Below are positions 27,789 through 39,968 of a stretch of 64,000 nt of DNA, in pieces. The translations under genes were made by a program, and so were the position numbers. The number at the start of each line of letters is the position of its first letter. Positions within the stretch are counted from its first letter, which is position 1. The stretch comes from Cololabis saira (lineage: Eukaryota; Chordata; Actinopteri; Beloniformes; Belonidae). The stretch spans positions 30,898,125-30,962,124 of the forward strand of contig NC_084599.1 of the NCBI RefSeq assembly GCF_033807715.1, given 5' to 3'. The notes under the pieces are model-generated. The model saw nothing but the letters and a program-made list of their open reading frames with translations, was not told the DNA's origin and did not search any database.

Positions 27789-28200
27789 AGCTCCTCTGTT
27801 GATGGACTCTCAGCTGAAATCCAGCTTCTACACAGTAACATGCTGTTACATCACCCTGACAACGAAAATAATTAATTGGATACAGAACATCAATGGATAG
27901 ACAGAGCTCCGGGTTCTTAGGAAGTGGACTGAAAAGCACTGCTTCAATATTGATTTTAGCTATGTCTTGGCTATATCTTGGTCGGTAATCAGGCCAGAAG
28001 ACCAGACTTTACATGAAGTAAACAGCACCCTTGGTGGATGTACATGAAAATGACTTTGGCTATAATGTATTCATATAATCATGAGTGAATGAACAGTTCA
28101 TTCACATAAAGAGGAGACAGCCTGACTTGAAATGATCTGTAGTAAACAGATGAGTCACTTACAGAAAAAGCAGTCAAGACATCTAAAATAATAATAAAAA
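27789..28200. other. end of the tRNA-Cys array, flank
   Basis: Possible last remnant near 28110-28145 (GACTTGAAATGATCTGTAGT). Otherwise nothing recognised. Confidence 0.35.
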
Positions 28201-28275
28201 AAAACGTATGGGGCTCCACAAAGCTCGGTTTTAGGTCCTACACTTTTCATCTTTGTTACGACCCAGCTCGGCCAG
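28201..28275 (+). pseudogene. short LINE reverse-transcriptase relic
   Basis: One frame reads YGAPQSSVLGPTLFIF, the conserved [10 protein letters not shown] block of LINE reverse transcriptases, with no recognisable continuation. Confidence 0.55.
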
Positions 28276-29880
28276 GTTCGGGAGTTGCAACAAAGATAAT
28301 CTTTACATTCTATCTCCTACTATAAACCAGGGCCGATTGATGTGCTTTTTAGGTTTATCTTGTGAGGTTAGAGTAGGTAGAAAATTCTGCACATCTCAGG
28401 ATAAAGCAGAAACTCTAAAACAGAGAGTCAGTGCAACATTTCAAGAATTAATCCTATTAAACTAAAAATAAACTTTAGTAAAAAACGCAGCAAAGAACAT
28501 GCTTTATCTTCTGAAAAAGTTCGATATGAGATAAATTTAAATCAGCAATATCTATGAGAATGAAATATAATCTTGACTTCATCTTTTGCACTCGACTTTC
28601 ACAGTTTCAGTGACAGCCCTGTTTTGACCCAGTTTGAGCTGTACAACATGCTGAGAGTAAAACAGAAGTTTCCAAACTAAGAGATGAACGAAGCAGATGT
28701 TCACTGTGGACTTTACTCCCTGTGAAACTTAGCACTACAGGGAACAGCAAGTTCTTAAATCCAGATGGAGTCTATTAAATATGCAAGCTATTTTGGGCAA
28801 ATAAAGCTGAGTTGATGGCTTGAAAGAGTCTTGAGATTGTTTATCCAAAACATCATGGATGGATTTCTGAGGATGCTCGTCAGGCAATTACCTAAGGGCT
28901 CTTCACTGGTCATTGTCAAGTAACCCTGGAAAAAATAAGAACAGAGGGATAAACAAACAAACAAAGCAAATGGGTGCAAAATGATCATAAAGCAATCCTA
29001 CATTTCTGAACAAAATGTTGGATATTTCTTTTAAACCACTTGTGTGTGAGGATGCTTATCCTTGTTTAAAGGCACTTCTCACAGAAAACCTGATGCCTTA
29101 AGTTTCTGGGAATCAGTCAAACCACAATGATGAGAAATTCAGGATTACTTGCTATATTGTCTCACACTGCGCTGTTAATCGAACCACATCCCCTACACTG
29201 CTCAGATGAAACTAGATTTGTTATTTTTTAATAAATAAAGTTTCCAGATCAAAGCGGTGTATGTGAGGAATCATCAATATACATCAGAGTAAATCTGCAG
29301 TGCAAAAGCAAATAACATTGTTGTGAAGGTAAAAACAGAAAATTAACTACTTTTCTCCTCTTTGCACCCAAGAAGAAAACAGAATATCAGAGGACTAGTA
29401 TCTGTTATTTTGCCAGCTCACGCGCTGGATATAAATAAATCCCATGAAACTACAAGAATTTGTTGCTCAAGCGATGACCCCAAACAGCCACCTGTCAGCA
29501 AAGGAAAATCCCTCCAGGGCTGATATCAATCTGGGTAGTCCTTAAACAATACCAAACTCCATCATTCACAAATAAAATCCTTCAGCCATTCAGAATGTAA
29601 TCATCCTGATCCCACATGTACCATTGATGCTGGCCTCCCACTCTGCCCCTTGCTGTTGCATGTTGCTTGTCTGTTCTCAGTAAAGCTCTGCTTAAATACA
29701 CAAAAAAAATTCATCTTCATTTGCCATCCAGGGTTATCCCCAACGTTTTAAGTTTTCTAGTAATAATGTCAGATGAAGCGTTCCAAACCAAAAAGAATGA
29801 GGCCTCTAGTGTATCTCTTAGTTGCCTTGAACAGGCTGTGTGCTGCAAAATGTGCTGCAATTCTGGGCCGGAATTTCCCA
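28276..29880. other. intergenic, nothing recognised
   Basis: Unique-looking AT-rich DNA with only short chance frames. Confidence 0.5.
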
Positions 29881-30039
29881 CGCTGGGCTGCGGATGTGAC
29901 GTCACATGACGCTGCATGCGCGTTCTCCCTGTTCTCCCGTGCCGGCTTCGCTGTTGGCTCCAGTACCCCCGACGGCCGTCGTGGTGAAGGGTGGCGCTAA
30001 TGAGTCTCATTTCTTAAAAGGAGCCTCATGCTCCTTTAA
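29880..30039. repeat. possible TTAA-type element, right end
   Basis: A CpG-rich block (GATGTGACGTCACATGACGC, GACGGCCGTCGTGG) ending GGAGCCTCATGCTCCT-TTAA. The AG..CT end next to TTAA resembles families A and B. The left end was not found. Confidence 0.35.
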
Positions 30040-30380
30040 CCAAATTCAGACTGTGTATAAAAATCTGGCATTTGGAAACATTGTCTTGAAAATCTGGAGC
30101 AAATCAGCCCCCCGATATGTTGACACTGCTTTCTTCTGAGGCTCTTACTTGGTCGGAGGCATTTGTGTAATGTCATTCTTTTTCTCCTTTGTTATATGAT
30201 ATCTAATCCAAAATGTATAAATTAACGTTCCTCAAATAATTATATTTTTAAAGCACAGAGTGCAGCCTTTTAAGATTGAATCAGTGGTTTACAAACATTT
30301 GGCATTTGTCTTGTTATGACCCTAACTTCTTATCTAAAGCCTCAACAAACCTTTCATACACATAATAGTTTCAGGTCGAA
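30040..30380. other. intergenic, nothing recognised
   Basis: No repeat borders, exons or RNA genes seen. Confidence 0.5.
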
Positions 30381-30382
30381 TA

Positions 30383-30660
30383 GGACCCTGAATAGGAATA
30401 TGCCATGGAGTCATATTCCCATTCAGGGTCACGGGGATCTGCTGGAGTTAAATCAGCACTCTTCAGGGACATTGTGGACATGTCACACACACTGCTTCTT
30501 ATAGACAATTTCAAATCTCCTACCTAAAGTGCATGCTTTATGGATTATAACAAATACCTGGATATATTTGATAAAAACTACAAAGAAATGTCTCTGCTGG
30601 CATTTGAAGGAGGGACCTTCTTGCTGTGAGGCGACAGAACTAACCACAAAGCCAAGCCAA
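30383..30660. repeat. SINE-like fragments with a hairpin
   Basis: 30386-30428 forms an imperfect inverted repeat (CCCTGAATAGGAATATG against CATATTCCCATTCAGGG). 30598-30655 (GACCTTCTTGCTGTGAGGCG, ACAGAACTAACCAC) is the reverse of a fish tRNA-derived SINE head. Both are degenerate. Confidence 0.45.
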
Positions 30661-33600
30661 AGGATGAAAGTGTGGCATCATTATACATTATAAATATTAT
30701 AATTATGCATTCAATTATTTATCATGATTCATTTTTGTAATTTGGTTCACGCTTTTGAAGGTTTCTCTGACCTAAAATGCCATCCTTCTGGCACTGACTT
30801 TTGCTCTGCTGCATTCTGGAGGCCTACTTCTGCTTCATCTCTCGTTCTCAGAACAAACTCCTCTCAGAGCTGTGCCCGTGGCTTTAGTTTCAGTTTAGCA
30901 GTTTGATTTTGGGTGCAAAATCTCAAAAAAAAGCTCAAATCTGATGGTCCATCAGTTCTTTGTTTATTTTGCCTCCCACCCTCATCTCATTGAATATTGT
31001 GGTTATAGATTGCTGATCAATTACATTTTAGTGGGGGTAGCATCTTTGTATGCTGCATGCTCTTTTCACGTCTTTAAGGGTTTAACATACACATGCAAAG
31101 TTGTCCTGGAATTGGTTACACCGGGTGATAAAAGCCTATAATATTGTTCTGGCTAAACGGGTACTAAAGGGCTAAAGGGACTAAGAGATGTAGAAAGCTG
31201 GTAAAGAAATAGAAAAAAATGCTTCAGCATCAACAGAATTACAGAGAAAAGATAATGGAATTAAATGGTAGGATTTATACATGGAGATTTGTGGGCATAA
31301 ATTGTTTGATGAGAATTTTGGCAGATTTTAATTATTTTTCAAAAGACTAAAATGTCAACAACATCAGTAACTCATTAAAAAAGATAATTTATTTAGCTGT
31401 GAAACCTAAATGTAATAAGATCTACACAACAAAGACATATAAATTGATGTTGCAAATGGAGGAAAAATGCACTGAGGATGTGAGGTTGTCAAAATTATAA
31501 TTGCATTTATATAAAATAACAGATTAACAGATATCAAAAGTCTGTGCAAAGATGAAGTGCATCAAACACTGATGCTGTAAGACATGTCAGTTGTAATGTA
31601 TGTGCTTTTGTGTTTGTAAAATTACACTTAATAATCAGACCACATCTACGGTTGTTCGAGAGCTAACTAAAACACATTTTTTTAACAGTTTATGAGCCCT
31701 TCTATATTATACTACTAACTTTTTGCCCTTTGGACAAAACTCCTCGAAGTTCTGAGATCAAACTGAGCTGCAGTACTTCTGAATGTTGCATATTTTTTAA
31801 GTGTTAAAGGACATCTAGACAGTTGAAAGTTGTTCCAAAGGCATTTATCCCTTTAAGCTATTAACACCTTTCAACGAAGTGTGTTTGATTCTCCATAACA
31901 TGACACTTTGATGATGTTTGTGTTACATCTTGTTCACATAGCAAAGCCCACTTCCTTGTAGATGATGAAAACGGCATCAGAGTATTAAGTTAGGTTGATC
32001 AATTCTTTCTGGAAAAAATATTAGTGAGGAACCGTAATACTTAAACTTCTCAGTGCACACACACTCAAACAAATGTAATTAAAACATTGAATCATAGATA
32101 AGGACTAGATAGACATTTGTGGTAACAAGCAAACTGAAGAGATGAGCTTGTTTTCCAGGGCAGTTTGGGCCTGATCGTTCCCACAATGCTACTGTACATC
32201 TTTAAGCGGCTGAAATATCGTTTAGTATTTATTTGTTAAACACAGTTATCTTGGGGGCTCTTCATATCCAGTTGGAATTTCAAACTTTCATGCAATTTTT
32301 TTTGATGCAAGCTGGTCATATAGTTTGAGCAATGACATGCATATGTGCTGACATCTCCATCATCTCGTCAATGACACACGGACCCACACAAAAACCTGAG
32401 AAACACCCCTCTTGTTCCTTTCTGTGAAAAATGACCCTTGGGTGAGTTTGTTTCTGTCATCTCTTGAAAAAAATCAATTGGTACATACAGGGGACTTTGA
32501 TTCTTTCTAGCAACATTCTTCAGCATCAACAGATTAAAAGCCCCAGGAGATATGAACATCCATTGCAGTCAGATTTCCCATTTTTGTCTTCCCTGTGAAC
32601 AGCCTGAGAGCTGCAGTTTGAATGATGCTGCTTAACAACAGTCATTATTAAGACTATAATTTTCAAAAACGTGTCACTTAACAACGCATAGGTCCATATG
32701 GGTCCAAATAGGTTTGTTTGGAAACAGTTTAGGTCCTTTTTGGCTAAAGTTGAAAATCTAGCAATGATGACATGTTCATATGATAAAAATGTTGTGAATG
32801 TTCAAATCCATCAGCTCTGTCCATCAGCAACCAAATCAAAAAACAACGGGATCAAATCTGCTGGTTTTCAGAGAGAGTCTCTCATGTGTCTTTCATCCTG
32901 AAGTAATGACTAGCTTTTGGAGATATGGGTGCAGGAGAAACTCTACAGGTACCAACAACTAAAATCACATGAGTGAAACTGAGGATAATGTGGCCACTTA
33001 AGTAATTATGATTCATTGGTGCAAGCCGCTTTTAAGTCTCATAATTATAGCTCTTTTCCGTTCTCTGCACTTAGCTTCATCAAACTGAATGTTACGTAGT
33101 TTCTGAGACTTGAATAAGGGGTGAATTTTGTAAAGAGATAAAATGAAATGACGACCAAACTGCATATGGACAAACTTAAGGACATACCTTTTTTATCTAT
33201 ATTTCAAAATGCATAATCATCAACCTGTGTCTGTTTAATTATTCTGAGGATATCTTGTCAGTCTCAAGGTGAAAGAGAGTTTCTGCTGCAATTCAGCCTT
33301 ATTTAATTAGGTGATTTTCACAAATTACTTTGAAGGAAATATATGTCTTAAATATCAAATAAAATGCCAAAACTAAATGTTTCAATGTTTCATCTATCAC
33401 AAGTTTTTTTTTATGTGGGGATAAAACAACAAAAAAACCAACAAACAAACAAACAAAAACAGTAAAGCAATGTCACTATACGTATATACATGTATACATG
33501 GAGGGATACTCAATGTTTTTTTTTCTTTATTTCCAGCCAATCACTGGACTTCTTTCTTATTCAAGTGATTGATTACCAACCACTCCAACCCTACAAACTA

Positions 33601-35945
33601 TGTATCATCACCTTCCAAAGTCATTTTTATGCCTAAAATTACCCCAAATCATCCAAACCTTATGGAAGATACAGCTCAACAATGCTTACATGTAATCAAA
33701 AACACGACAGACTCAGTGGGCAGTCTTTGTACTTTCATCAAAAAAGCTTTCATTTACTAGGTCTTACTTGTTTTTTTGCTTATAGGATTGCTCAATATGT
33801 TATTGACAAGAAAAAATGTAATCAAAAGGTCCAGCATGATCCATCTTAAAGTGTTGTTCCTCTGAGTCTGGAGCAATCGGTTATTATGATTTATATTATC
33901 TCCCCTTCAGATATGTTAACATGAAGTACCGAATATTTTTCATGTTTCATATCCCCTTTCTGAATGAATAGACAACCTACTCGTGCAGCAAACACTGATC
34001 TGCATGGCTTCATGAAGGGGCACCTGTGACTCAAACAGTCACCTGCTGATCTGAAGGATGGTGATTTATTTATCTGGTTTCTTCAGTTCACATGGCGAAA
34101 AAACCCTTAACAAGAAACTGAATCCACATTGTGTGTGTGTTGTGTAAAAATGGGTTTGAGAGAAAACCCTGATGTTAATGCAGTCAGTTTACCTTTAAAA
34201 TGCAGGCTATAGGGTTGCAAAAGGAAAGGTTTGTAAGAGCATTAAACACCACAGTTCTTTATGCCTTTGTAGTACACTTATCTCTAATTTCAAGCACATT
34301 ACATGCACTTCCTCAGTGCAATTCCTCAGTGTCATCAATTGTAATGTAACCTTTGTTCGGTGTAAAAATTAACTTCAAGACAGTCAAAGTGTGTTAATGG
34401 CCTTAGACATCACCACAGACATTGACGTGGGCAAATATAAGTGATGCATGATAATTACTTTGATGGATTAATAATTTCCAGTCTGTTCAGGTAAAAGAAG
34501 CAACCTTACAGAGTTTACGGAAAGTAAAGGATCCCAAGAAAATCAGAGGAGAAAAAAGAAAAGCTGTCTTGTTTTATTGTCTCTGCCGGGTCTTTTTTGT
34601 TGAAATTAAGCAACCATAAAGATTATAAGACATTTGGCACATTTCCAGGTTGTTTTGCTGAACTGTATCTCCCTGACTGAGCAGATCTGGACAGACCTGC
34701 ACGGAGACCGGTTTCATCCAGAAGGTTTATCACCAGGACACAGCAGCAAAGTCTTGATTATAAAAAAGAAATGTCTTTGAAACAGCTTTACATGTTACTA
34801 ACACAATCTTTATGTAAATGCAACAATGACAAATAATTCAACGTTATGCTGACTTGATCTTTATAAACCCTTTAAACTCCAGACCTTCATTTGACAGATG
34901 GCATCCACCTAGCTTCCTATTGTCCCTGAACTGTCTGTGTAGTGTAACTTTCTATCTTGAGGTGGAGTTAAGGCAACTTTTATGAAAGAACTCTTACTTT
35001 CAACATTTCAGGCTCCCCTGTTGTCCTTGGTTTATCCCTCAAGGCCATTCTTCCACAAGTTCTCATCCTTTTCACTAAAAGTTGTCCTTGACTCAAAAAG
35101 TAATCGATAACAGAGTAGTATTGGGAATAAAGCAGAGGTTAATTTCATCCATGAAGCTCTGTGTTGGCTTATCACTTCATTGATCAGGGAAATCTTTTGA
35201 TTTGGTTTCATTACAAAACACAACATGAACACATAGAAAAAAGTATATATAAACATATTGATGCAGATCTTCTGAAAGTGACTTAAAAGCTAACATTTTT
35301 CTCATGGTTATATTTCATTGCATCCCATCAAGGGGCTTTTAAAATACATTCAGCAAATGTTTCTGAGTGCAGTATTGATAAAACCTCCTTAAACATTTAT
35401 TTTTTAAGATTGCTGCAATAAAGACTCATTTGGACAAATTTGGAGTGTTAAGTAAAGAAATAAGCAAAAAACAGACTTGAACTAAATCGTCATTCTTTAT
35501 AAACCCCACATCTACCAGCACCACCACCCTGCATTGTAGTCAACAGTGTATTGTATTATATAATAAGATATGTTGACTTAGTTACATAAAAAGAAATCAG
35601 TGGAAAAAAATTTCCCCTCTTGCAAAATGTACAAACTAACAGAATGTCTAAAGGGTAACCGGTACATGATATTTAACCTAATCAGACCACCGCGCAGAAT
35701 TTTGATTTTCAGAAAAAAAAAAAAAAAAAAAAGATTTCCATAATTAGGTGCAAAATTTGCACTCAACTAAATGTTTCCGTCTGTTTTGCTGGGATAGATC
35801 AAAGGTAACAGACACTTCTAAATGTTTCAATTACAAGAGAGTTAGACTATTTTTATGTGACTTGGGGTCTTATGAAGCTTATTTTCACATAAAAGACCTC
35901 ATAACAAAGACAATTTTGCAAATAGTTATTATTTGATTGGGGAAA
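30661..35945. other. long gene-poor stretch
   Basis: No exon, RNA gene or full repeat that I can support in 5.3 kb. Short homopolymer and simple runs only (for example a poly-A tract at 35705-35722). Confidence 0.45.
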
Positions 35946-35949
35946 TAAT

Positions 35950-36137
35950 GGTCCTTGAGGCCCAGTGTTCTGCATGTTTTAGATGTTTCCCTGCTTTAAC
36001 ACACCTGCTTCCAAATAATTGTCATCATCATCTTGTCATCAAAGTCTGCACAATTCCATTAATAAAAAATTATTCAGGGTCCAATGAAGCAGGAAAACAT
36101 CTAAAACCGGCCCTCGAGGACCAGGATTGTCCAAGGG
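35950..36137. repeat. hAT-type miniature (CTGCATGTTTTAGATG family)
   Basis: The left half GTCCTTGAGGCCCAGTGTTC, CTGCATGTTTTAGATGTTTC is mirrored by the right half AAACATCTAAAACCGGCCC, TCGAGGACCAGGATTGT. The element is almost entirely an inverted repeat around a short AT-rich centre. Confidence 0.65.
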
Positions 36138-37450
36138 GGTAACAAACGAGCATTCACATGGACCCTGATCAGACATGGCCTCAAAATATGTCCAGAAAGA
36201 TCTGATTACACGTGGCCTACACAAATGTGAGGTCTGTACGTATTCCAGGATGGAGTCAGTAGTTCATACTTTATAGGGACCTGCCTGAAATGGCCAGAAC
36301 CAGACAGAGAAGAGACATGATGGCTATGGTTTGTGTTTTTGGTAATGCAGTGATGTTTATGTAGCGTGGTATATAGCTCATACCAGAGCTGAAGCTGTCC
36401 AGTAGAGATACATAAAGCTCTTCTCATCTGCAGATGGTCTTTAAACATGAACGTGGTCTGGGATTCTGGGGGAAGTTCAGCTGTTCAGGATATAAGTCTT
36501 TTGATTTTACAGCCAAGTGACTGCAATAAAGCTCTTGTCTTCAATATTTCAATGCATTATAGACACCCCGAACTGTATGGAACACCTTTGTTGAAGGATG
36601 GTTCTTTCCAGCAAAAAAACATTAAAAAAAACACTTTACCAAATTAATATGAAGAAGATGCACTCAATGATCCACTGTAGGGAGCCCTTAAGAGAAAAGC
36701 TGAAAGGACTCGTACATGTTAAACACAAACCCAGACACATACAAAATATGCATGAGAAGGTAATCAGCTTATGGGTAAATACTTTTTGTATTGTATAATC
36801 TAACTTTCCCACTTTTTGGTGTCATTTTTTCTAATTCTGCATGCTGAAGAAGGTGATGATGCAAAGTATCACTTCATTTTGGAGTCCTCCCGGATTGTTC
36901 TCATTAAATCAACTCACTCATGTGTTGTCATTCACAAGGCCAGAATATCAAAGCATCTTGGCCCTCAATGTAGAGAACATTAAAATAAAAGGATTAAACA
37001 TTTAGAGACCTGACACATCTTGTTCATATCTTTTTGCAGCTGCAGATTTGCTATTCACTGCATGTTTGTCTTAACCTAACTCAGTCCCTTAGGCCACAGT
37101 TTACAGTTTTTGTAAGAAAAAAACCGATACAAAGGTCATGTGTTGTGGTGAATTTTTCAATGAGAAGAGCAGGTGTGTGCGTGTTTGATATGGAAATTAG
37201 TCTAGATCCTAATATTTATCACTTGTCAGGCTTAACCAAAGATCTGAAAATAATACCAATGCAACCTTGAAAAGGTTTTCGTCATAATAATGTTTGCTCT
37301 GATAGATTCACTTCTGCTGCTTGTTGAGCTTTTCCCATTTTGTCAATTAGTTTTGCCATATTTAAGCCACTGTGCAGAGGTTTTTCGGAAATACAGATAA
37401 TAGAAAATGACATGATCTCCACTAATGCAGAAAATAATTATAATTCATAA
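36138..37450. other. intergenic, nothing recognised
   Basis: No gene or repeat borders seen. Confidence 0.45.
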
Positions 37451-37625
37451 TTCATAATTTCCTTGCCACTGTTTGGCTTAAGGCTTTTATCCCACTAGGG
37501 GAGTTTTTACCTGCCATTGTTAATGTAATAATTGCTCCGGGGTCATGTTCTGGGTCTCTGGAAAGCGCCTAGAGACAACATTTGTTGTATTAGACACTAT
37601 ACAAATAAAATTGAATTGAATTAAA
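37451..37625 (-). repeat. LINE/SINE 3' tail, inverted copy
   Basis: CCTTGCCACTGTTTGGCTTA, GGGGTCATGTTCTGGGTCTC and ACAAATAAAATTGAATTGAA are the reverse complement of the repeat at 22840-23040. Confidence 0.7.
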
Positions 37626-37689
37626 TTGAAAATACTAGCTTTATAGATCATACTAATTCCCTATCTTTATATCAGGATTTTGGAAATTC

Positions 37690-37975
37690 GTTGATCTGGT
37701 TCATTTTTGAACAGATGTATAGGGTAGCAAACAACCTACTCCTAAGCAATATTCAAAAACTGTTCTTATGGAGGGATGGGGGATATAAACGGAGGAGGGA
37801 GTCAATATTCAAACATTCTTGGTTTCGTACAACTTTTAAAGGTTTTTCTCTTTTTGTCTGTGGAGTGAAGCTGTGGAACAGATGAAATGTAGAAATAAAA
37901 CAACGAAGCATGAATGGTTTGACAAGTGGCAAAAAAGGATGAAGAAAGCCATTAACTCCATATAGAGGTAAATAA
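37690..37975 (+). pseudogene. LINE C-terminal relic
   Basis: A plus-strand frame reads YRVANNLLLSNIQKLF, GFSLFVCGVKLWNR and then stops. The layout matches the C-terminal end of LINEs like the one at 25465-26470 (YKVFNRLLPSKIVSMF, GVNIWNAL). Confidence 0.6.
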
Positions 37976-38162
37976 ATAGCATAAAAGTGAGTACGTATGT
38001 ATGTATGTATGTATGTACAGTATTTCCGCACTATAAGGCGCACCGCATTATAAGACGCACCTTCAATGAATGACGTATTTTAAAACTTTTTCCATATATA
38101 AGGCGTACAGCATTATAAGGCGCTACAGTAGAGGCTGGGGTTACGCTCTGCATCCATTACAC

Positions 38163-38770
38163 CAAGGGTCGGCAACCCGCGGCTCCGGAGCCGCATGCGG
38201 CTCTTTCATCCTTATACTGCGGCTCCGAGTGGCTTGGGAAAATAAATTACAAAAAATAAAACTAAGTATTTAATTGAAGTGTATTTTATTTGTGTTAGTT
38301 CTTTAATATTTTACTTCTAAATTTGAAGATTATTGTGATCTTGACATATTATAATAAATATATTTGATTGTTTTTCGTTGCTCAAAATAAACGTCATACT
38401 CGCGAAAGCCGGTACACCCGCCAAAACGCCATCCATTCGTCGCGACTTTCAACCCCAGCAAGGCCAAGTATGGAGAAATGTAAGAAAAGAAAAATATCTG
38501 AAGAAAATCTAACATTCAATGATGCCTGGACAGATTCATTTGCATTTACCTCTGATGAAAGTGGCCTACCAGTATGCCTAATTTGTGGAGAAAAACTGTC
38601 TTACAATAAACGGTCAAATGTCGCAAGACATTTCAACAATACACACAGAGCCTTTGCTGAAAAATATCCAGAGGGAGAAGAGAGAAAAAAAGCTGTTTCA
38701 GAACTGATGCAGAAGGCTGATCTGACGAAAAATCACTTCAAGAAGTGGGTGAAGTTGCGGCTCAATATTG
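38163..38770 (+). mobile_element. hAT fragment nested in the mariner-like miniature
   Basis: Begins CAAGGGTCGGCAACCCGCGG, near-identical to the hAT ends at 6167 and 47107, and continues into a transposase N-terminus. No right inverted repeat is visible before the miniature resumes at about 38770. Confidence 0.65.
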
Positions 38771-38799
38771 ATCCATATATAAGGCGCACCGGATTATAA
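38470..38799 (+). pseudogene. hAT transposase N-terminus with zinc-finger-like motif, truncated
   Basis: From the ATG at 38470 the frame reads MEKCKKRKISEENLTF, then a C2H-type finger (VCLICGEKLSYNKRSNVARH, then NNTH; Cys, Cys, His, His) typical of the BED/TTF-like N-terminal DNA-binding domain of animal hAT transposases. After about 95 residues it runs into miniature sequence and stops, so the catalytic domain is absent. The longer frame from 38368 has no support for its first 34 codons. Confidence 0.7.
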
Positions 38800-38865
38800 G
38801 GCGCATGGTCAGCTTTTGAAAAAATTGAAGGCTTTTAGGTGCGCCTTATAGTGCGGAAAATACGG

Positions 38866-39088
38866 TATGTATGTATGTATGTATGTATGTATGTATGTAT
38901 GTATGTATGTATGTATGTATGTATGTATGTATGTATGTATGTATGTATGTATGTATGTATGTATGTATGTATGTATGTATGTATGTATGTATGTATGTAT
39001 GTATGTATGTATGTATGTATGTATGTATGTATGTATGTATGTATGTATGTATGTATGTATGTACGTACGTATGTATGTATGTATGTAT
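38866..39088 (+). repeat. GTAT microsatellite
   Basis: About 56 units of GTAT with one GTAC interruption near 39061-39069. A short GTAT run also lies at 37991-38017 on the other side of the miniature. Both strands give long meaningless open frames. Confidence 0.95.
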
Positions 39089-39935
39089 TCATTAATACAG
39101 TATGTACTGCCGTCACCAAATAAATAAATAAACAATATAAATGTTTGAAACTTTTTGAGGGAGAAGCTAAAAAACGAGCCCTTTACAACACTGTAGCATG
39201 GATATCACCGGTAACTTCCTTTTATCTTATGTTATATAGTGTTATACACATATATTGTGCCAAGTCTATTGAATATCTTGATAGGATGATGAAACTTGTT
39301 GAAATTTGTCACAACACCATCTTCTGAATGAGGTTTTGTGTCTATGGTGCTACGTACACCCGTCACTACGACTTTCCCTTCAATCCCGCAAAAATTGAGG
39401 CACAAAAACCCACGACCAGAACGTGAACAAAAGCAAAAACACGGGTCTAATTGGTCGCCTAAGTGGTGACAAATTATATGTGTGCCTTACGGCTTTCTCA
39501 GGCTTGACATTTATTTCTAGGTGATAATTTAAAGTATGTTTGACCATGTGTTTGATTAAATATTCAAAGAAGAAACTTTTTTTTCCTTCTTTTTAAAAGG
39601 CACGGTACTGGCCATGAATACCCAATGCTATAAATTTCCCATATCTTTAAACAGCTTTGCTGAGACTCTAATGTAGGAAGATAACCCATGGATATTGTGA
39701 ACTTAAAGCCCTGTCTGTTTGGAGCTTGTCTTTTTTTGTTGTGTGTGTAATGAGCCCTTTGTTGGACTTATCTGCATGCTGACACGTTCCACCCATCTGG
39801 CTCTAGGCATCCCCACTGGGTTAAGAGCAGCAAGATGTGCCAGCGAGCATACTCTTAGAGGATATAGTCATTATGCAAAGCTTTTCGCAGGAGTCAAAGG
39901 GGAGGCTGTGGGCACAGTATGTGAGTGTTTCAGGT
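39089..39935. other. intergenic, nothing recognised
   Basis: No gene seen. Confidence 0.45.
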
Positions 39936-39968
39936 TTTCCTGGGGTGGTCACTGACCACCCCAGGAAA
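39936..39968. repeat. perfect 33-bp palindrome
   Basis: TTTCCTGGGGTGGTCA, a single C, then its exact reverse complement TGACCACCCCAGGAAA. No mismatch in 16 bp arms. Confidence 0.95.

Larger units (their letters stand above)
38018..38865. mobile_element. mariner-like miniature inserted at TA in a microsatellite
   Basis: The ends CAGTATTTCCGCACTATAAG and its counterpart GCACTATAAGGCGCACC (right end reads CTTATAGTGCGGAAAATACGG) are inverted repeats of about 27 bp. TA lies on both sides (38016-38017, 38866-38867), and GTAT repeats flank both. The internal repeated ATAAGGCGCACC motif is characteristic of this fish family. Confidence 0.75.

Noticed and set aside
38809..39135. Several open frames of about 75-108 residues made of Tyr-Val-Cys-Met or Tyr-Ile-His-Thr repeats
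   Set aside because: They are translations of the GTAT microsatellite on both strands, not genes.
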